Shown here: positions 1 to 10,302 of the stretch, in pieces
Layout: every line of letters begins with the position of its first letter
Numbering within the stretch: the stretch's first letter is position 1
DNA from: Eopsaltria australis
Lineage: Eukaryota > Chordata > Aves > Passeriformes > Petroicidae
Assembly: GCA_034509425.1 (NCBI GenBank)
Contig: JAVTVJ010000974.1
Coordinates: 62,001 to 126,000, forward strand
Length of the DNA: 64,000 nucleotides
Direction: 5' to 3'
Made by a program: the position numbers and the translations under genes
The notes under the pieces: generated by a model
Told to the model about the DNA's origin: nothing
The model's input: only the letters and a program-made list of their open reading frames with translations
Databases searched by the model: none

Positions 1-1156
1 GGCCGCCACCACGGAGGCCCCGGGCGATTTCTTCTTCTCGGAGGGCGTGCGGCTGAAGCAGTACCGGGGCATGGGCTCGCTGGACGCCATGGAGCAGGGC
101 CCGGGCAGCCAGAAACGCTACTTCAGGTACCCCGGGGGGGCCGGGGGGGGAGCTCCCGCCCCCCAGCCGCCCCCCCAGCCCCTGTGTGCCCCCCCCGCAG
201 CGAGGGGGACGCGGTGAAGGTGGCGCAGGGGGTGTCGGGCTCGGTGCAGGACAAGGGCTCCATCCACAAGTTCGTGCCGTACCTGCTGGCCGGGCTCCAG
301 CACGGCTGCCAGGACCTGGGCGCTCGCAGCCTCTCGGCGCTCCGGTCAGTGCGGGCCGGGGGACAGGGGAGGCCTGGGGGGCCCGGCCGCCCCCCGCAAA
401 CCCCCGCAAACCCCCGCAAACCCCCGCAGGTCCATGATGTTCGCGGGGGAGCTGAAGTTCGAGCGCAGGACGGTGGCGGCGCAGGTCGAGGGGGGCGTGC
501 ACGGGCTGCACTCGTGAGTGGGGCCGGGGCCGGGGGGGCTGGGGCGCTTTGGAGAGGTTTTGGGGGGCTGGGGGGCTTTGGGAGAGCTGGGGGATTTGGG
601 GTAGATTTTGGGTGGCTGAGAGTGCTTGGGGGAGGCTTGGGAGGGCTAAGGGGGCTTTGGGAGCTGTGAGGGGTACAGGGGCTGGGAGGTTTGGGGGGCT
701 GGGGGGTTTTGGGGGGGTTGAGGGGATTTTGGGGGGCTGGGGGTGTTGAGGGGCTGGAGGAGGTTTTGGGAGGCTGAGGAAGGCATTGCTTCAGATCCCA
801 TTCGTAGGCCCCCCATTGCCGGGTTTCCCCAGTGTCGGGTCTGGGGGCACCCCCAGTTTCCCCAGTGTTGGGGATGGGGTGTGAGGGGGTTCCTGTGCCC
901 CCCCTAACCCCCCCATCTTCCCCTCCCCTGCAGCTTTACAGTTCTGCCCCGTAAGTACCTGCTCACCCCTCGGGATTGGGGGGCACTTGGGGGAATCCCC
1001 CTTTACCCCCCCTTTACGCTCTCCCTGATGAAGGGGGGACCCCCAATCCCAGCTGGGATCTGGGGTTTGGGAGTCCCAACGCCCCCCGGAGGGGTTTGGG
1101 GGTTCCCCCCTCTGACCCCCCTTTGTCCCCCCAGTGCCGAGAGGTGGCTGCCCTGA
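1..1156 (+). CDS. IMPDH1: Inosine-5'-monophosphate dehydrogenase 1, C-terminal exons (partial)
   Basis: IMPDH oxidises IMP to XMP with NAD+, the rate-limiting step of guanine nucleotide synthesis, in the cytosol. Only the C-terminal part of the catalytic barrel is present. The visible exons are 1-126 (codons from 2), 201-344, 430-513 and 1135-1156, all with GT/AG borders. They encode the family signatures [10 protein letters not shown], then [18 protein letters not shown], then GELKFERRT and EGGVHGLHS. The pieces SQKRYFSEGD and [10 protein letters not shown] fit IMPDH1 better than IMPDH2 as I recall the human proteins. Joining 513 to 1135 ends the protein with six residues, AERWLP, and a TGA at 1154-1156. 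The usual vertebrate end is YEKRLY/F, so the tail is altered by substitutions without loss of frame. A 17-nt exon at 934-950 gives an alternative ending. The 5' part of the gene lies left of the window. The family call is certain and the paralogue call very likely. Confidence 0.95.
934..950 (+). other. IMPDH1: 17-nt alternative micro-exon of IMPDH1 (exon 13b type)
   Basis: A 17-nt segment lies between a clean acceptor (polypyrimidine tract then CAG at 931-933) and a strong donor (GTAAGTAC from 951). Including it shifts the reading frame of the last exon. The protein then continues after ...GLHS with FTVLPLPRGGC and a Pro/Arg-rich tail, 38 new residues in all, and stops at TGA 1233-1235 instead of 1154-1156. 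Human IMPDH1 is known to use a 17-nt alternative exon (13b) in retinal transcripts that replaces the normal C-terminus with a tail of about 37 residues. Size, position and effect all match, so I infer orthology. Expression here is not shown by the sequence. Confidence 0.75.
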
Positions 1157-1704
1157 GGAGGGGTCCCCCCGGGCCAGCGCCCCCCGCCCGGAGCCTGCGG
1201 GGACCCCCCCGGCCCCCCGACACCGGCGCTGCTGATGCTGCACTGGGACCCCCGGAATGGGGACCCCCCCAGACCCCCCCAGCACAGGGGGTGTGGGGAC
1301 CTCGGAAACCCTCCCGGAATTGGGAGTGCGGGGAGCCCCCAAACCCCCCCGGGGCACCACAGGAGAGGGGGACCCCCAGAGCCCTCAGAAATGGGGGTGC
1401 AGGGACCCCCCGAAAACTCCCTGGGCACCACAAGGCTGTGGGGACCCCCCCAGACCTCTCAGGAGAGGGGGTTGCAGGGACCCCCCCAAATCCCCAGAAA
1501 TGGAACGGGGACCCCCCAAACCCCGCGGGGACCCCCAGACCTCCCTGGCACTGAGGAGCTGGCGGGGTTGTGTCCCCCTGTCCCCCCGAGAGGGGATGGG
1601 GGGACCCCCGCAGCCTCGAGGGGACCCCCCAGTGTCCTGGGGACCCCCCAAGGGCCTGCGGCCTCCCTGTCTGGGGAAGCCCCGACTCGCCAGGTCCTGG
1701 GGTG

Positions 1705-1710
1705 AATAAA
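1705..1710 (+). terminator. IMPDH1 poly(A) signal
   Basis: A canonical AATAAA lies about 550 bases after the normal IMPDH1 stop. The intervening 3' UTR is a C-rich run of imperfect repeats built on GGGGACCCCC. Cleavage is expected near 1725-1735. Confidence 0.8.
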
Positions 1711-1733
1711 GTCCTTCAGCATCGGAGCCTGGC

Positions 1734-2060
1734 TTGTCCCTGCTCCTGTCCCTGGTCACATGCCCTGTCCTGGGCTGTCCCCAGCTCTGTCCCCATCGCT
1801 GTTGCTGTCCCTGCCCCTGACCCCATCCCTGGCCCCGTTCCCTGGCCCTGCCTCATGGCTTTCCCCGGCTTTGTCCCCATCCCTGTCCCCGGGCCTGGCC
1901 CTGCTCCTGTCCCTCGCCCTGTCCCCGGTCCTGTCCCTGTCCGTGGTCCCGTCCCCTGTCCCTGTCTTTGCCCCTGGACCGGCGCTGTCCCCGTCCTTGG
2001 CCCTGTCCATGGTCCTGTCCTCCCGCCTGGCCCCCGGCGTGTCCCTGTCCCTGCCGGTGG
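1734..2060. repeat. C/T-rich minisatellite (CCCTGTCCC-type units)
   Basis: Degenerate tandem units of CCTGTCCCTG, CCTGGCCCTG and similar follow directly after the IMPDH1 cleavage region. Open frames on both strands here are low-complexity by-products. Confidence 0.8.
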
Positions 2061-2102
2061 CACCTGGAGCGGGGGACACTCGTGGCACCGGGGGGGCTCG
2101 TG

Positions 2103-2537
2103 CCGTGACACAGAGTGGCACACACACATGACAGAGGGTGGCACACAGATGACAGAGAGTGACACACACATGACAGAGGGTGGCACACAGATGACAGAGG
2201 GTGACACACACATGACAGAGTGACACACAGATGATAGAGGGTGGCACACACACATGACAGAGAGTGGCACACACATGACAGAGGGTGACACATGTCAGAG
2301 TGACACACACATGACAGAGGGTGGCACACACATGACAGAGGGTGACACACACATGACAGAGGGTGGCACACACATGACAGAGGGTGGCACACACACATGA
2401 CAGAGAGTGGCACACACATGACAGAGGGTGACACATGTCAGAGTGACACACACATGACAGAGGGTGGCACACACATGACAGAGGGTGGCACACACACATG
2501 ACAGAGAGTGGCACACACATGACAGAGGGTGGCACCT
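2103..2537. repeat. Minisatellite, unit of about 21-23 bp
   Basis: About 20 head-to-tail copies of a unit like ATGACAGAGGGTGGCACACA. Unit length varies because of CA-dinucleotide differences. Two shorter variants carry ACATGTCAGAG at 2289 and 2432, so longer blocks have also been duplicated. Confidence 0.95.
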
Positions 2538-2639
2538 GCTGTCACACAGGTGGCACACATGGCACGGGTGGCAAACGTAGCACATGTGGCAATGGTTGGG
2601 ACACACCTGGCACACATCTGGGATCCCCCTAATAGAGAC

Positions 2640-2985
2640 CCCAAATGTGACACCTTTCCAGAAGTGAGACCCCCCCAAGTGTGGGACACCTCCCAAACGT
2701 CCCCCAAATTCCCCTCGCCAAATGTGGAACCCCCTCCCCTATGGGGGACACCCCCAAATGTGGGAGCATCCCCCAAATGTGGGACCCCCCCCCTCAGATG
2801 TGGGACATCCCCCACTGTGTAGAAGACCCCTAAATGTGGGACCCCCAAATGTGGAACCACTTAAAAATGCGAGACCCCCCCCAAATTTGTGAATTCAAAC
2901 ATGAGCCCCCCACATGTGGGACCCTGTCCAAGAGGGAGACCCCTCGAACGCGGGAACCCCCCCAAATGTGGGACACCCCCTCCCC
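2640..2985. repeat. Degenerate minisatellite (CCCCCAAATGTGGGAC units)
   Basis: Irregular copies of CCCAAATGTGGGACC, 15-25 bases apart, fill this stretch. The AAATGTGGGAC core stays recognisable in most copies. No gene is seen. Confidence 0.85.
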
Positions 2986-2989
2986 CTAA

Positions 2990-4999
2990 ACGTGCCCCCC
3001 CCGCTCCAGCCGGGCCGCGCGGCCCCGCCGGGTCCCGGTGCCCGCGGGGCGGGGGCGGGGGCTGGCGCGGGGGGAGCCCGGGGGGCCCGGGGGGTGGGAG
3101 GAGGAGGAGGAGGAGGAGGAGGAGGAGTGGGGGGGGCTCGGCCCGCCCCTCCGCCGCTGCCGCCGCCGGGGGGCCGGGGCTGGAGCCGCCGCCGAGGGCC
3201 GGTGGGTGCGGGGGGGGGGTGGCGTTTGGGGTGCGCGGGGGTCGGGGGTGCGGGGGATGCCGGGGGTCGGGGTGTCCGGGGTGCGGGGGAGCGGGGAGCG
3301 CCCGCCTGGGGGGGCGATGGGCGCTGCTGAGCCGGGGTGGGGGGAGCTTGGGGGTGCCGGGGTTTGGGGTGCGGGGCGTGCCCGGGGTTGGGGTCCCCGG
3401 GGGGCGCAGGTCGCGGGGTCCCGGCTGCCGGGGGGAGGCGAGCCGGGTCTGGGGGTGCCGGGGCTTCGGGGGGGCCCGGGTTCGGAGGCGGTGTGGGGCC
3501 TGGGTGCGGGGGTCCGCCGGGGGGGCGGGGTCCGGGAGCTGCGGGGTCCCGGCCGCGGGGCGGGGGTGGCGAGCCCGGGTTTGGGGGTTCGGGGGTGCCC
3601 CCCCCCAAACACCCCCGAGCTCGGAGCCCCCCCCGCGCCGCCCCCGCGCGCGCTGTCCCACGCACACGCGCTGGCACGCGCCGTCACGCGCGCGCACACG
3701 TGCGCGCACGCACCCACGCGCGGGAATGGGGGGGGCTGCGAGGGGTCCGGGGGGGGCGGCACGGGCGGGGGGGGCCGTGGAGCGGGGCGGGTCGTGGGGG
3801 GCGCGTGGAGCGCGGAGGGGCGCGAGGTCACGGACTGGGCGGGGGGGGGGCGCGGCGGGAGTGCACAGGTGGGTACGGGGGGGACACAGGTGCGGCTGTG
3901 AGCAGGGGGGCCCGGGGGAGCACAGGAGGGGCTTCAAGGGGGGTGCAGGTGTGCGGGGGGGGCGCAGGGGGTGCCCACCCCAGGCTGCGCCCGTGCCCGG
4001 CCCGTGTGCCCCCCCCCCGCCATGTCCCTGTCACACGCGTGGGCACAGCGGGAGGGAGCGGGCGGGGGGGGGGGGCAGGTGTGCGAGGCGCGCGTGGCTG
4101 TGACCCACGGGTGACAGCGGGGCGGGGCCGCGGCGTGGGGCCCCCCATTCTGGCGGTGGGGGCCTTGGGGTGGCGGGTGCGGGGGTGGCAGTTCCGGGGG
4201 GGTGGCGGCTGCGGGAGTGCCCCGTGCGGGGGTGGCAGGGCCGGGCAGCGGCGGGGGCGGGGGGTGGCAGTGCCAGGGGGGTGGCAGAGCCGGGGGGTGG
4301 CAGTTCCGGAGGGGTGGGACAGGTTCCGGGAGGTGGCGGGTCCGGGGGGAGCGGTGCGGGTGCGGGAGTGCCCTGTGCGGGGGCCGCGGGTCCCCGCGTG
4401 TCCCGCGTGTCACTTCGCATCCGTCGTCCCCGCGCCGCCGCCGCCCTGACGGGCGCGGTGTCGCCCCGAGGCGACAGCCCCTGTCACCCCGATTAGGGAC
4501 CTGGCGCGGGCGGGGGGAGCTCCGGGGGAGGGGACACCTCCGCACGCCCCCGCAGCGGGGGCGGCCCCGTGTGCCCCCCGTCCCCGAGTGCCACCGCGGC
4601 ACCCGGGCTGCTCCTGTCCCCTCCTTGGGGGGCTCCTGTGTCCCCACAGGTGCTCTTGTCCCGAACTCGAGGTGCCCCTGTTCCCCCTCGGGGCGGTGCT
4701 GTCCTCCCTCACAGGGACTCCTGTCCCCAGGTGCTCCTGTGTCCCCCCCCGGGGCGCTCCTGTCCCACCAGATGTTCCTGTCCCCCCCATCCCAGGGTGC
4801 TCCTGTCCCATCCTGTCCCTGTCCCCGGGGCGCTCCCGTGTCCCCCCTCAGAGCGCTCCGTTGGTACCGGGGCCGGGGAGGCTCCAGGGTTCCATGGCGG
4901 GGGGGAGAAAGGCTCTGGGGTGTCCTGGGGGGATCTGGGGGTGCCGTGGCGGGGCTCTGGGATGCCGGGGAGGTGACGCTCCTCTCCCCCTCTCCACAG
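2990..4999 (+). promoter_or_regulatory. CpG-rich, G-rich region upstream of PRRT4 (promoter / 5' UTR candidate)
   Basis: This 2-kb stretch before the first PRRT4 coding exon is dense in CpG and G runs. It contains a (GGA)n tract at about 3093-3128 and an alternating CG/CA tract at 3655-3725. A possible non-coding exon ends near 3200 (GGGCCG before GTGGGTG), but this is weak. The acceptor that opens the first coding exon is clear (TCTCCACAG, ending 4999). I see no protein-coding exon here; the long frames are GC artefacts. It is probably promoter plus 5' UTR intron of PRRT4, by position only. Confidence 0.5.
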
Positions 5000-5007
5000 C
5001 CGCTCCG

Positions 5008-8000
5008 ATGTCCCTGATGTCCCCCGCGGTGGGGGCGGCCGCCCCCCGCCTGCTGCTGGCCCTGCTCTGCCTGGCCCCCCCCGCCGCCGCCCCCCCGCCC
5101 TCCAGCGGCCCCCCCCGGGACCCCCCGGGCCCCCCGCGCCCCTCAGCGACTCCCCCCTGTCCGTCAACCTCGGCCTCACTCAGACAAGTCGAAGCCAGGC
5201 CGGGGTCCGCGCCCCTGCGCCCCACGCCCCTGGCGCCCCCAAGAGCCCCGCGCCCCCACCCTGCCCGACGCCGGCGATGAGCAGGGCTCCGCCACCCCCC
5301 CGGAGGAAGCGGGGGGTTGGGGGGGCCGCCCCGGCCGCGGGGTGACGCCCCCCCCTCCGGGGCGCCCCCGGGACAAGCAGCTGGAGCTGGACATCGCCAT
5401 CGACCTGACGGCGGGGCTGGACCCCCCCCCGGGGGGCTCGGGGGCGGCCGTGCCCCCCACCAGCCTCCTGGGGGGCCCCCCCGGCCCCCCCCGGCTCCTG
5501 CCCGGCCTCTCGGAGCTGGCCGGGAGACTCAGCGCCGCCGGTGAGTGCCCGGGTGGAGCCGGGCCCCCCCTGGACCCCCCAAACCTGAGGAACCCCCCAA
5601 CATCTCGGTGCTCCCCCAGGGTTCCTGTTTCCCACGGTGCCCCCCAAGATCGGCGCCGAGGGGGACAACGCGTCCCTGGAGCTGGAGGAGGCCGGGAGCG
5701 GCGCGGAGCCAGGTGCGGGGGGCGGGTTTGGGGGGCCGGGGATTTGGGGACGGCCTGGGGGGCTTGGGGGAATGGGGGTGTCTGGGGACTGGGGGAGTCC
5801 TGGGGGGATGGGAGTGTCCTGCATTTAACGGGGGGCTGGGAAAACGGGGCAGTCCGGGCCCATGGGAAGGTCCTTGGATTTGGGGGTGGCCTGGGCCTTT
5901 GGGGGTCTGGGAGGAAAGGGGGGGTCCCGGCATTTGGAGGGGCCTGGGGGAATGCAGGGCCTGGGGGGGACGGGGGGTGCTGGCGGGTGGGGGAGTTCCG
6001 AGGCAATGGGGGGGTCCTGGGCTTTGCGGGGGGGGGGGGGCTGGGGGAGTTGGGGGGGTTCTGGAGTTTGGGGAGTCCTGGGAAAATGGGGAGATCTGGG
6101 AGTTTGGGGGTGCTGGGGCTCGGGGGGGGCTGCCTCCCTCCAAATCCTTGGTGACATGTGGGACGTGGGGGGTACCTGGGAGGAACAGTGGGAGGGTTCA
6201 GGGCGCCCCCAGGATGTGGGGACCCCCCCGTTGACCCCCCCCCCCGTCTCCCGCAGCCCTCTCCCCCGGCCGCCAGCCCTCCCGGGGGGCCGCGCCGCCC
6301 CCCGCCGCCGCCTCCGCCTGCACCCCCGGATCCGCCTGCGGCTCGGGGGGGCCCGACCCCGGCGGGGCCTCCCCCGCGCCCCCCTTCTCCTGGCCCCCCC
6401 ACTTCCTCGCCCTGGACACCCCCTGGCCCGAGGCCGAGGCGCTGTGGGGCGCGGCCTGGGGGGCGCAGGTCTATGGGGCGGGGGCCGCCTTCGCCCTGCT
6501 GGGCTTGCTGGGCTTGCTGCTGCTGCTGGGGGGGCGGCGGCCGGGCCTGGCGCGGCTGCAGGGGGGGCTCGTGGCCGTGTCGGGCTTCGCCCGCGCCTTC
6601 CCGCTGTTCTTCGACCCCTACGAGCTGGGGGGGCGGCTGCCCCCGCCCGCCGCCCGCGCCCTGTTCGAGCTGCCCTTCCCGTGCCTGGGCTGGGGGCTGG
6701 CGCTGGCCCCCCCCGCGCGGGCCGTGCCGCTGCTGCTGCTGCTGGGGGTGCTGCACCTGGGGGGGGCCCTGGGGGCGCTGGGGGCCGTGGCGGCGCTGGG
6801 GGGGCCCCGGGCGCTGCTGCTGCTGCCCCGGGCTCTCTTCGCGGCCCTGGCGGCCGCGCTGGCGCTGGCGGCGCTGGGGGGGCTGCGCTGCTGCGGGAGG
6901 GGCGGGGGGCGCGGCAAGCGCGGGGGGGGGGCGCGGGTGGGGGTCCCGCGGCTCGTGGGGGCGGCGGGGGCGGCGCTGAGCGCGGGGCTGCAGCTTTTCG
7001 GGGCGCTGCAGGCCTGGGGCTGGGCGGTGACCCCCCCGCCGGGGCCCTGGGCCTGGTGGGGGCTCCAGCTCGGGGGGCGCCTGGCCGAGCTCGCCATGGG
7101 GGGGGCTCTGGCCACGCTGGCGTTCGTGGCCCCCCTGAACGGCCGCGGCCCCCCCGGCGGCCCCCCCGAGCCCTCCGAGGGCAGCGGGCGGGGGGCGGGG
7201 GAGGAGGCGGGGGGGCCCCCCGAGTCCCCCCTGGACATGGACGGGGACCCCACGGCCGGGTACCGGCCCCCCTCCCCCATCGACCTGCGCCGCTCCATCG
7301 ACGAGGCCTTGGGAGCGCCGGGAATGTTCCGCGTCGGGAACGGCGGCATCGGGGGCTTCGGGGGCACCGGGAACACCGGGAACACCAGGATCAGCGTCAT
7401 CGGGAATGCCGCGGGCACCGGGAGCACCGGGACCGGGGTTACGGGCAGCACGGGGAATAGCGGGAAAGCCAAGAGCAATGGGATCAACGTTCTCGGGAGC
7501 ACCGGGAACACCGAGATCAGCGTCATCAGCGCGGCCGGGAGCGCCGGGAGCGCCGGGAGCGCCGGGAACACCGGCACCAGCACCACCGCGCTACCGGGGG
7601 GCGGCACCCCCGCCGTGCCAGGGCTGGGCATGGGGACTGGAGCGACCGCGATCGGCACAGCCGGAGCGACGGGAACGGGCACGGCTGGAACAGCGGGAGC
7701 CTCCACAGCTGGAACAGCGGGCACAGCGGGAACGGGCACGGCGGGGGGTGACACAGCCGGCAAACCTGACACAGCCGGCACGGCTGGAACACCTGGCACA
7801 GCCAGCAAACCCAGCACAGCTGGAACACCTGGCACACCCGACAGAGCCAACACACCTGGCACAGCTGGAACACCTGGCACAGCTGGCACAGCCAGCAAAC
7901 CCGGCACAGCTGGAACACCTGGTACACCCGACAGAGCCAACACACCTGGCACAGCTGGAACAGCTGGCACAGCTGGCACAGCCAGCAAACCCGGCACAGC

Positions 8001-8970
8001 TGGAACACCTGGTACAGCCATCACACCTGGCACAGCTGGAACACCTGGCACAGCCAGCAAACACAGCACATCTGGCACAGCTGGAACACCTGGCACAGCC
8101 AGCAAACCCAGCACACCTGGCACAGCTGGAACACCTGGCACAGCCAGCACAGCCACCACACCTGGCACAGCTGGAACACCTGGCACAGCCAGCAAACCCA
8201 GCACACTCAGCACATCTGGCACAGCTGGAACACCTGGCACACCCAGCACAGCCACCACACCTGGCACACCCAGCACAGCTGGAACACCTGGCACAGCCAG
8301 CACAGCCACCACACCTGGCACAGCTGGAGCACCCGGCACAACCGGCGGGACAGAGCTCGGCCCGCCCGGCAAAATCAGGGACAGCAAAACCGCGACACCG
8401 GGAACTGGAGCCGCCGGCACCCCCGGGACACGGGCACCGGGCACCACCAGCGCCACCAGCGCCACCAGCACGAGCGCCACCAGCACCGCCGGCGCCACCA
8501 GCGGCACAACCAGAACACCTGGAACACCTGGAATACCGGGCCCTGCTACACCTGGCACATCAGATCGCAGCTCCTCTGGCACCCCCGGCTCAGGCGGTCC
8601 CAGCACCCCCGGTCCCCGCGGCCCCCCCACCGCCCCCCGCCCCCCCGGCCCGGCCCGCGCCGCCTCCTGCGGGATCCCCTCCGGGGCGGCCCCGGGGGCG
8701 CGGGGGGCAGCTCGGGGGGGGGATCCCAGGGGGGCCGGTGATGCCCCCTCGCCCCGGGGACCCGCCCGGGGGGGGGCGACCCCCAGTACCCCACCGCAGG
8801 GCCCCCCCCGGGCGGCGCCGCCTCCGCTGCGGCCGTCCCAGAGCTGGGCCGAGGGGACCCCCCGGTCCCCCCCGGCCCCCCAGGCCCCCCAAACCCCCGG
8901 CGGGGCGGGTCCCCAGCCCCCCGGGGGCGGCGACGGCCGCAGCCCGGGCAGTGACACCATAGACTTGTAG
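5008..8970 (+). CDS. PRRT4: Proline-rich transmembrane protein 4
   Basis: A poorly characterised multi-pass membrane protein. The coding exons are 5008-5540, 5620-5712 and 6257-8970. The start is the ATG at 5008, just after an acceptor, and opens with a signal-peptide-like stretch (PRLLLALLCLAPPAAA). Frames then change twice in C/G runs, near 5090-5140 and 5200-5260. Each change fits one missing base, and with both allowed for the exon phases agree and the length is 1,113 residues (human about 900). The large last exon encodes FSWPPHFLALDTPWPEAEALWG, several hydrophobic segments (about 6480-6540, 6720-6900, 6950-7140), a juxtamembrane acidic/Pro region, a long Gly-Thr-Ala-Pro repeat and a Pro-rich tail ending GSDTIDL. 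The name rests on architecture and on its position between IMPDH1 and RBM28, as in human. The frameshifts are most likely collapsed homopolymers in the assembly, but true damage cannot be excluded. Confidence 0.85.
7740..8345 (+). repeat. PRRT4: In-frame minisatellite inside PRRT4 coding sequence
   Basis: About 600 bases of imperfect units, CACAGCTGGAACACCTGG with variants CACAGCCAGCAAACCC, keep the PRRT4 frame open. They encode runs such as AGTPGTASKPSTAGTPGT, almost only Gly, Thr, Ala, Pro and some Ser/Lys. A looser Gly/Ser/Thr/Asn-rich zone precedes it from about 7335. All changes preserve the frame, which argues that the segment is translated. The Thr density makes it a good candidate for a mucin-like O-glycosylated or disordered segment. 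Confidence 0.9.
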
Positions 8971-8989
8971 GGGGCGAGGTGACCCCCCC

Positions 8990-9840
8990 AGGGGCAGCAG
9001 AGAGACCCCAGCCCGGCCCCCCTGCCCAGGGACTCCCAGGACCCCTCCAGCCGCCCCCCAGGTCCCTGAGACCCCCCAATATGGGTGACAATCCGGGGAA
9101 CCCCCGCCCCCCATGTCCTCGAGGCCCCCAAGTGTTGATGACAATCTGGGGACCCCCAAGGTGCCCCCCAGGTCCCTGAGACCCCCAAATACGGGTAACA
9201 AACTGCCCCCCCCCGTCCCTGCGTCTCGTCCAAGTGCTGGTGACAACCTGGGGACCCCCCCAAGTTCCTGAGCCCCCCCAAGTGCTGACAATGTCCTGCG
9301 GACCCCCCGAGCCGCTCCCAAGTCCTTGAGACCCCCAAACAGGGGTGACAATCTGAGCCCCTCCATCCTCGAGCCCCCCTAAGTGCTGGTGACAATCTAG
9401 GGACCCCCCCAAGTTCCCAAGGGCCCCCAAACAGGGGTGACAAAATGCCCGCCCCAACTGAGCCCCCCAAGTGCTGACAGTGACTTGGGGACCCCCAAGC
9501 CGCCCCCCCAAGTTTTTGAGACCCCCAAATACGGGTAACGAAGTGCCCCACCCAGAGCCCTGCCTGCGCCCTCCAAGTGCTGGTGCCAATCTGGGGAGCC
9601 CCCAGCTGCCCCCCAACTCCTCGAGACCCCCAAGTACAGGTGCAAATCTGGGGACCCCCCAGTTCCATGAGACCCAAAATACGGGTGAGAAAAGCCCTCC
9701 CTCCCGTCCTTGAGCCTCCTAAGTGCTGGTGCCAATCTGGGGACACCCCCAGACTCCTCTCAGGTCCCTGTGAGCCCCCTAATACGGGTAACAAAGTGCC
9801 CCCCAAGTCCCCGAGACCCACAATTTCTGGTGACGACCTG
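8990..9840 (+). repeat. Tandem repeats in the PRRT4 3' UTR
   Basis: Repeated blocks of about 50-110 bases built from two alternating modules: CCCCAAGTGCTGGTGACAAT then CTGGGGACCCCC, and GAGACCCCCAAATACGGGTA then ACAAAGTGCCCC. About a dozen modules lie between the stop codon and the poly(A) signal. Confidence 0.85.
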
Positions 9841-9891
9841 GGGCCCCCCAAGATCCCCCACGGCCCCTCCAGTTCCCCTCCCCGTGTACCC

Positions 9892-9897
9892 AATAAA
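9892..9897 (+). terminator. PRRT4 poly(A) signal
   Basis: AATAAA followed by a GT-rich stretch (GTGCGAAGGATGTGTGTG), about 920 bases after the PRRT4 stop and 400 bases before the RBM28 start. The 300 bases between it and the RBM28 promoter are C-rich with no further feature. Confidence 0.85.
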
Positions 9898-10217
9898 GTG
9901 CCACGTGCGAAGGATGTGTGTGACCCCCCGGATGGACCCCTGAGCACCCCCAGCCCCGGGGCGGGACCCCCGAGCCCCTCTGACACCCCCCAGCTCCAAA
10001 ATGGGACCCCCGAACGCCCCCCCCCCGTCCCTGGAATGGTACCCGAGGGACCCCGCGACCCCCTTCCCGCAGGGTGGGACCTCCATGAACCCCCTGGGCT
10101 CTGACACGGGACCCCTAAAACCCCTCCGACCCCCTCTGACCCCCAGTTCCGGCCCCCTCCGTCCCCCCCAACCCCCCCCGGGGCCCCCGATGCGCCCCCA
10201 CCCCTCGGTCCTCCGGG

Positions 10218-10232
10218 CCGCCAGGGGGCGCT
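10218..10232 (+). promoter_or_regulatory. Candidate CTCF site at the RBM28 promoter
   Basis: The 15-mer CCGCCAGGGGGCGCT matches the CTCF core (CCNNNAGGGGGCGC). It sits 65 bases upstream of the RBM28 start codon and 320 bases after the PRRT4 poly(A) signal, a plausible boundary between the two genes. Occupancy is inference. Confidence 0.6.
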
Positions 10233-10291
10233 CTGACCACGCCGCGTCCCCGGGGGGCCGCTCCGCCCCGCTCCCGGCATCCCCCGCGTGC

Positions 10292-10302
10292 CAAGATGGC
10301 GG
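10292..10302 (+). promoter_or_regulatory. YY1-type element overlapping the RBM28 start codon
   Basis: CAAGATGGCGGC contains the YY1 consensus AAGATGGCGGC with the RBM28 ATG inside it. This arrangement is common just downstream of start sites of housekeeping genes, and suggests a TATA-less CpG promoter with a very short 5' UTR. Confidence 0.6.

Noticed and set aside
3000..4450. Overlapping Gly/Arg-rich frames upstream of PRRT4
   Set aside because: These are GC-artefact frames in a CpG-rich block, with no conserved domain and no consistent codon pattern.
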